Shown here piece by piece: positions 58,948 to 64,000 of a stretch of DNA of 64,000 nucleotides. Below the pieces are notes generated by a model. The model had not been told where the DNA came from and searched no databases. It was given only the letters and a program-made list of their open reading frames with translations. A program made the translations under genes and the position numbers. Positions within the stretch are counted from its first letter, which is position 1, and each line of letters begins with the position of its first letter. The stretch comes from Clitopilus passeckerianus (taxonomy: Eukaryota; Basidiomycota; Agaricomycetes; Agaricales; Entolomataceae): contig CALYLX010000127.1 of the NCBI GenBank assembly GCA_944990035.1, positions 930,001-994,000 of the forward strand, given 5' to 3'.

Positions 58948-59353
58948 TGTTCTTCTGAAAGATATTCGGGAAAGACTATGGAAAGATTAGATGCAGTCCA
59001 GAGAGCAATGACAGAAATCCGAGCGGGGATGCAGTCGATATCAAAACTTACTTTTCGCCGGGATTGAAACTGGGACTTTTGTGAAATCGTCGTGGTTTAA
59101 CGGTTGTTGTTACCTGCTGGCACAGTCGATGGTGGATTGAGAGATGGTGTAACTGAGGAACAACCCGAGCCAACATACATGAACTCGGAGGATTGAGACA
59201 TCGGCCGAGTGTGGCTAGCATGGGCACGGATCACGGTCAACACGCTCGCCAATGGCGAGCAATTCGACAAACACGGCGAAAACTCCGACGACCGTGCTTG
59301 AAGCTTGAGTTTCGCCATCATCTAGACTTCCAAACCCGTCTCGGTCTGTCGAG
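58948..59353. promoter_or_regulatory. Divergent intergenic region, RKI1 / TFB5
   Basis: 406 bp between two divergent housekeeping genes. A minus-strand frame covers part of it (59097-59321) but shows no family signal. Confidence 0.4.
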
Positions 59354-59704
59354 ATGCGGGCTATCAAAGGTATCTAGACTCCAGTTTTTGACGGTGGTGG
59401 CACTCAGCTGACCCTGATATCGCAGGAGTTTTGTTCATGTGGTCGGTCTGCTCGCTTTTGGTGTTAGTGACTGCTTAGAACGGGTTCTTGAAGTGATCCT
59501 GCGGTGAAGCAGATTTTGCTGACTCTCAACGAGAAGTTGAGCTTTATCATTGAGGATTTGGATGACTACCATCTGGTCATCAAGGCGGATGAAGAGTACA
59601 GGGTGAGGAAAGAACTTGAGATTGAGGTACGCCGCCCGTCAAAGAATTGATTGTTCGAGGCTGATTTCCAGCAGTTGGAGAAGAATACCTATAGTTTGGA
59701 GTAA
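59354..59704 (+). CDS. TFB5: TFIIH core subunit TFB5 (TTDA/GTF2H5)
   Basis: Four exons: 59354-59369, 59426-59441, 59494-59626 and 59672-59704, giving 65 residues. The product starts MRAIKGVLFMCDPAVKQILL and ends LEKNTYSLE, matching the whole length of this tiny TFIIH subunit (LSFIIEDLDDYHLVI in the middle). It stabilises TFIIH in transcription and nucleotide excision repair. The first two exons are only 16 nt each, so most gene finders would miss the true start. The last acceptor is a CAGCAG repeat: using the second CAG drops one Gln and gives 64 residues. It converges on the BCS1-like gene 215 bp away. Confidence 0.9.
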
Positions 59705-59919
59705 CGACATACACCCCGCTCCAAACCTTCAGAACAAGCCGCGTTACTTGGAGGTGCAATGACCCCGTCGCCAGACTTCAGGCGTTGTACAAGAAAGCAT
59801 ATGCATATGGATGAACTATTATCAAGATGTCCGTAGGTTAAACTAATATACCAAGCCACAAATAATTTGTCACAAAGTCCGATTCAGAACGCTAGAAACC
59901 GGATCCTACCACATAGGAC

Positions 59920-62345
59920 CTAGGAAACTGATGGCAAAGGAAGCGTCCCAGTCCTCTTAGATGTCTTGCGACAACTGCTGCAGGGCCGTCCTTCTCCAGG
60001 AACTTCCTGGCCCTCCTTCTCCCCTATCGAACTCTCGCATTCTGATACAACCTCAGCCTCATCATCAGTAGTCGCGCATTCGGATGAGACCGGCGAAAGC
60101 AACACCTTCTCTTCAACCTTAACCGTCTTCAACTCCTCCGCTTTCTCAGCCTGTGCCCGCATCTTCTCGATCCATGCATCCACCCGACTCAGAGCTGCTT
60201 GAGGGCGGGTCTTGTACATCATCAGATAGCCTTGCAAACATGCCATTGAGAATTCTTGGTCTGGGATCGCAGCTGCGAATTGTTCTGCCAGTACGCGCAA
60301 ATCCTCAGTGGTAAGAGCGGGTGTCTGAGTCTTAGTGGAAAGCCATTCGCTGAAAACCGTCACTGAGGGCTCGTCCGAAGGAGGTTGTGGTTCTTGTTTC
60401 TCAGCCGCACCAGCGTCCACAAGAGATTTCTCCGATCCAGATTTGACAGTGGCAAGAGCGGGGAGTACAATGGTGTTGGAGGACGAGGAACCCTCAGGGT
60501 GGTAAAATCGCCTGAAGAGCTCCTTTGCCTGCCACTTGCTGGCGTTCTTGAACTCGATGTGGATGTCCATACGGCCGGGACGGCAGAGCGCGGGGTCGAG
60601 GGAGGAGTACTTGTTCGTTGTGGCGAAGAGGATTCTGCCTTCGTGCGCGCCGACGCCGTCGAGAGCGTTCAAGAGTCCTGAGAGGGTTACTCTGTTGCAT
60701 TCATTAGTCCAAGAACTGATTATCCGGGTAGTAGGATTCTGATCAAAGATACTGACCTGTTTTCGGAGCCACCGAACTTGCCCATTCTTCTGAACATCAT
60801 CGGTGAAGATTCAGAATCCTTCGGAGCGTCTCGGTTTAGATCCTGGGTGAACGCCGCGTCGATATCCTCCATCAATGCGATACATTTCTCTGGGAGGTCG
60901 TTGATTATGTTGCTCAATTGCGTATCGTCCAGCTGGGATCGAGACAGGGAGATGATGTAAACGTCTAGTCCGAGTTCACCTGCGAGGGAGTGGATGACTG
61001 AGGTTTTCCCCGAACCTGGGATGCCGTGCTGTACGAACAAAGTTGGGATGAGTGAATAGATGAATGGAGTTGAAAGGGAGAGGACATACGAGCAGGTATC
61101 CGCGCCTGTATGGTATACCTCGAGCTGCGTACCAGTCTTGGCTCCTGAGAAATTCGCGAGCGTCTTCTAGGAGGAGATCTTTGATCCCTGATTCGAGGAC
61201 GATAGATTCCATGGAGCGCTTAGGCGTGCAGCTGACGTGTTTCCAGTGGTGCCACCTGGGGTGATAACGTTAGAGAAGCTTACGGAGGAGCAGAAGGGGA
61301 TGGACTAACATTCCGTTGAACTCTGTAACGAAACAGTGGACTGATTCGCCTTTCTTTTCCATGTAGCGCTCACCGGCTTCGTATATCAGCGAACGGATGT
61401 TATTGACATCTCGAGTGAACATGCTATTCCCAGTAGGAAGTAATGAGTGCGAGACAGATTGAGTATCCCTGGTTTGACATACCTGATCGTCAAGCTGAAT
61501 CTCGGGCCGGAATGCCTATATCCCTGTGGTCAGAATCTAGTGAAATAAGAGAGTAGACAAGAGTATCGTACTGATTTCCTTCCTGCTTCACTGAATGTAG
61601 TTCAATCCAGACGTAACGCCCCCTCCACCAGAGTGAACATCTCTGGTTCGGGGAAGGTAAGAATCCAACGGGTGTAACCGACTTGTTGTCGCTGGTATCG
61701 CGAGGGGGAAGTTCTCCCATGATATAATGACTCGTTGGAGGACTGGGTCCGTCCATTACCCTCGCATCCATGGATTGTGCGGCCACTGTGATGCAAACAT
61801 CAGCATTTTTACAGATTCAGAGACGTTGAAAGACCCGTACCCCATGACGGTTGCTCGGATAACCACGAGAGCATCCACCCTGTGTATAGAAGGTGGTCAC
61901 CAGTGAAGAAAAGGTGTGATTATTCAGGAGGTTTGGACTTACGATAACCAGGCTCGTTACCTTCAATTGTCACGGTTCGGTAAGTCGACTTGACGAGCCT
62001 TTCGCAGGAGCCGGATGCCCACCGACGAGCGGGGCCAAGGAAGCCACCAACAGCGAACAGTACAAGCCACTCCCCTAAGCCACCCATGGGAAGCATGGAT
62101 AGCATCGGTGATAGGAAAGCAGGGATGAGTCGGCCCAATCTCAAAGCTAGTGAAGTGATCCCTTCATTCCCAGGTCTGTTTGGGATTACTCCCTCACTTG
62201 CGGGTGGCGAAGGTTGAGCTCCACGATCTGGGGTACCACTTGAATGAGTGGCACCCAACGTGTTGGTAGGCTCCGTAGACACGCCACCAGCACTCAAGAG
62301 ACCACCGAAGAACAAAGCCCATAACCTGGGGGAGCGCGAAGTCAT
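59920..62345 (-). CDS. BCS1-like mitochondrial AAA ATPase
   Basis: Eight exons on the minus strand: 61943-62345, 61841-61879, 61572-61785, 61483-61515, 61310-61423, 61090-61255, 60757-61028 and 59920-60691; 670 residues. The N-terminus has a hydrophobic segment (GEWLVLFAVGGFLG), followed by the BCS1-specific region (RFSLTISMFTRDVNNIRSLI). The AAA core follows: Walker A GIPGSGKTS, Walker B CIALMEDIDAAF, and ATTNKYSSLDPALCRPGRMD with the arginine finger. Family members sit in the mitochondrial inner membrane; yeast Bcs1 inserts the Rieske protein into complex III. The C-terminus is longer than in yeast Bcs1 and rich in Glu/Lys/Ser. Basidiomycetes carry many BCS1-like paralogues, so this may not be the canonical assembly factor. 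Confidence 0.9.
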
Positions 62346-64000
62346 CGTCGAGCTCAGTCCGTGGTGTCAGATATACAGTTGTGAGGTGAGTGGAAGAGAA
62401 GATGCGATGACTAGTGTCAGGAATATTCCCCTTTTTATATGGCTGTGGGCGCCTTTTTATTCCTTGTTTTGTTGTCCGACCCGATTCCCGAGTGGCTAAA
62501 AGCTAGACATAATGGGCCACCGGGCAGGTGCTGACAGTGCCCTGAGCAGACAGATAACCCTATGCCATTCCCAAGTGAGGTAACTATGGAGGCGCCCGAA
62601 CTACGCCCAACGACACGCGTAGTCATCAGTGCCTTGAGTAACTGACCGTCATGTGTGTACACAGGATAACAATGGATGCCGCAGAGACACAAGGAAGAGA
62701 ACAGCTATTTTGTTCTTCCTAGCAGAGCCTTCCTGCGTAAAAACAATCTTCATGTGGCCGCAGCTAGAAAAACTCTCATCTTCCTATTCTCCACTGCTTT
62801 TGGCAATGTAACAGGATAAGAGGATCGGCATACTTCTGTTCGCTGGAAACCCAGTTTGTGGGTATCAGGACCCACTCTTCCCACCTATCAATGCGGATGT
62901 AAAGAGGATTGGCAGGAGAAAACAGTGCCACTAAACCCGGGAGCAAAGGATTAGCTGGGAACTAGTCGTGCTTGCAGGTCATTTGTGGGTCCGAATTGCA
63001 AAATGCCCTGAAGGTCTGTGTCCACAAGTTTCGGCCAGATAGTGACAGCTCCTCGGATTTTCCATACTGGACAAATTATTGGTGTCCACAAATGCATCAT
63101 TATGGGCATATCCTCCAATGTGAAGAAAAGCAGTATTAGCGACTGACGTTGGCAACAATTACGAGTCTGGAGGTTACGACAGCGAGTTCTTTTTCCTTGA
63201 GGTTACTACGCGGTCGTCTGCATCAGTTCATCACTTACGTTTCCGCTCCCTCATTCGTTCGGTTGTCATCCTGTTCAAAGCCGATGTACTGCCGTCGTCA
63301 AAGTGATGTCATATGCCTACAAATGGTATACAAACACATGGTGCGCCCGTCGCCTATCGTTCGGCAAAGGTTGCCGCTGATCTCGGTGCGTCACGGTCTT
63401 TCGGTCAGCCTAATGGACGACGGTTGGTGCTGAATGGCATGGCTTCAAGTTCCCGTTATTCTCTCTGCTCTCCCATCTGCCCTTGAGCTTTAGCCCAGCA
63501 ATTTAAATCATGCGTTGGCATACGTTGGATTGTGGCACTGGATGAGTACTTACCTTTGACATTACGTTAGACGCACTGTAGGCCCGGTTGATATTTCTAC
63601 TACTTACTAGTAGCATTTGTTTGCTATTTAAGCACCAATATTCGTTCACTTGGAAGTTACAGAGATTGAAATTCATTCGGTGTAACCGAGTAGGTATTCG
63701 CTACGCAGTCCTTTTCTTCTCTGAAAAGACTCCGGACTCGTAATCAGCCATGCTGCAGCATTGGCCCACTCCCACAAGTTAGTTGGACAGATGGTCGAAG
63801 ACTATCTGTGCGTGACGTGACAAACGTTCACTATTTTCGTCACGGGTTGCCAGTGGACTGCCTTGACGTGGACAACCAGTGCGAACAATACGAGACTCTA
63901 TGTACTCGACCACAAGGGCGCTCCTCAGATCATTCTCTACTAGATAAAAACGTTAAGGTTCCCCGGCGACAGACTTATCGCAGTGGGGCAGTGAGTTGAT
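62346..64000. other. Apparently gene-free right end, about 1.65 kb
   Basis: No exon, RNA gene or repeat recognised. A plus-strand frame open at the window edge (63808-63999) has no family resemblance. Confidence 0.4.

Noticed and set aside
57590..58950. Apparent gene-poor or decayed region
   Set aside because: Careful splicing of nine small exons gives a complete ribose-5-phosphate isomerase.

Overview
The window is nuclear DNA from a filamentous basidiomycete, most likely an agaricomycete. The signs are dense genes cut by many 45-70 bp GT-AG introns with CTAAC-type branch points, and fungal-specific proteins: a pentafunctional AROM enzyme, Ase1/PRC1, WASP/Las17, the DNA polymerase epsilon catalytic subunit, GH12 and GH105 plant-wall enzymes, and two small disordered proteins of a type I associate with basidiomycetes. 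I saw no transposase, reverse transcriptase, rRNA, CRISPR array or operon. All intron coordinates were read by eye from splice signals and reading-frame continuity; none was tested with RNA data.

Layout. 1-3390: 3' part of ARO1 (window edge cuts the EPSP synthase domain). 3645-4775: F-box/LRR-like protein. 5241-5863 (-): small disordered conserved protein. 6636-6930 (-): secreted six-cysteine defensin-like peptide. 7840-12146: very long ankyrin array with one frame break. 12955-18652: four calmodulin or calmodulin-like genes side by side (+,-,+,+), three with a 7-nt microexon and all four with the following 12-nt exon or its counterpart. 19113-19543: small conserved protein. 20794-25603: secreted GH12 glucanase and two tandem secreted GH105 hydrolases. 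25705-28740: divergent pair of WASP/Las17 (-) and a GNAT-Mss4 fusion (+). 29873-34242: divergent pair of a stand-alone HyuB-type oxoprolinase (-) and UBR7-like E3 ligase (+). 35351-43981: acyl-CoA oxidase-like enzyme (-), monocarboxylate-type MFS transporter (+) and FAD monooxygenase (+). 45325-55387: Ase1/PRC1 followed by POL2, both with MluI-box-like promoter sites. 55769-57568: secreted calcineurin-like phosphoesterase interrupted by one TAG. 57706-59704: divergent ribose-5-phosphate isomerase (-) and TFB5 (+). 59920-62345 (-): BCS1-like AAA ATPase. 62346-64000: no gene seen.

How the parts fit. Housekeeping genes (aromatic amino acids, pentose phosphate pathway, replication, TFIIH, spindle midzone, actin nucleation) are mixed with accessory ones. 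The accessory parts that stand out are the calmodulin paralogue cluster, the defensin-like peptide, the dimeric ankyrin array, the pectin/glucan-degrading trio and the oxidase-transporter-monooxygenase group. Three genes carry single visible lesions (ankyrin frameshift, one calmodulin-like frameshift, phosphoesterase nonsense codon); these could be real decay or assembly errors.
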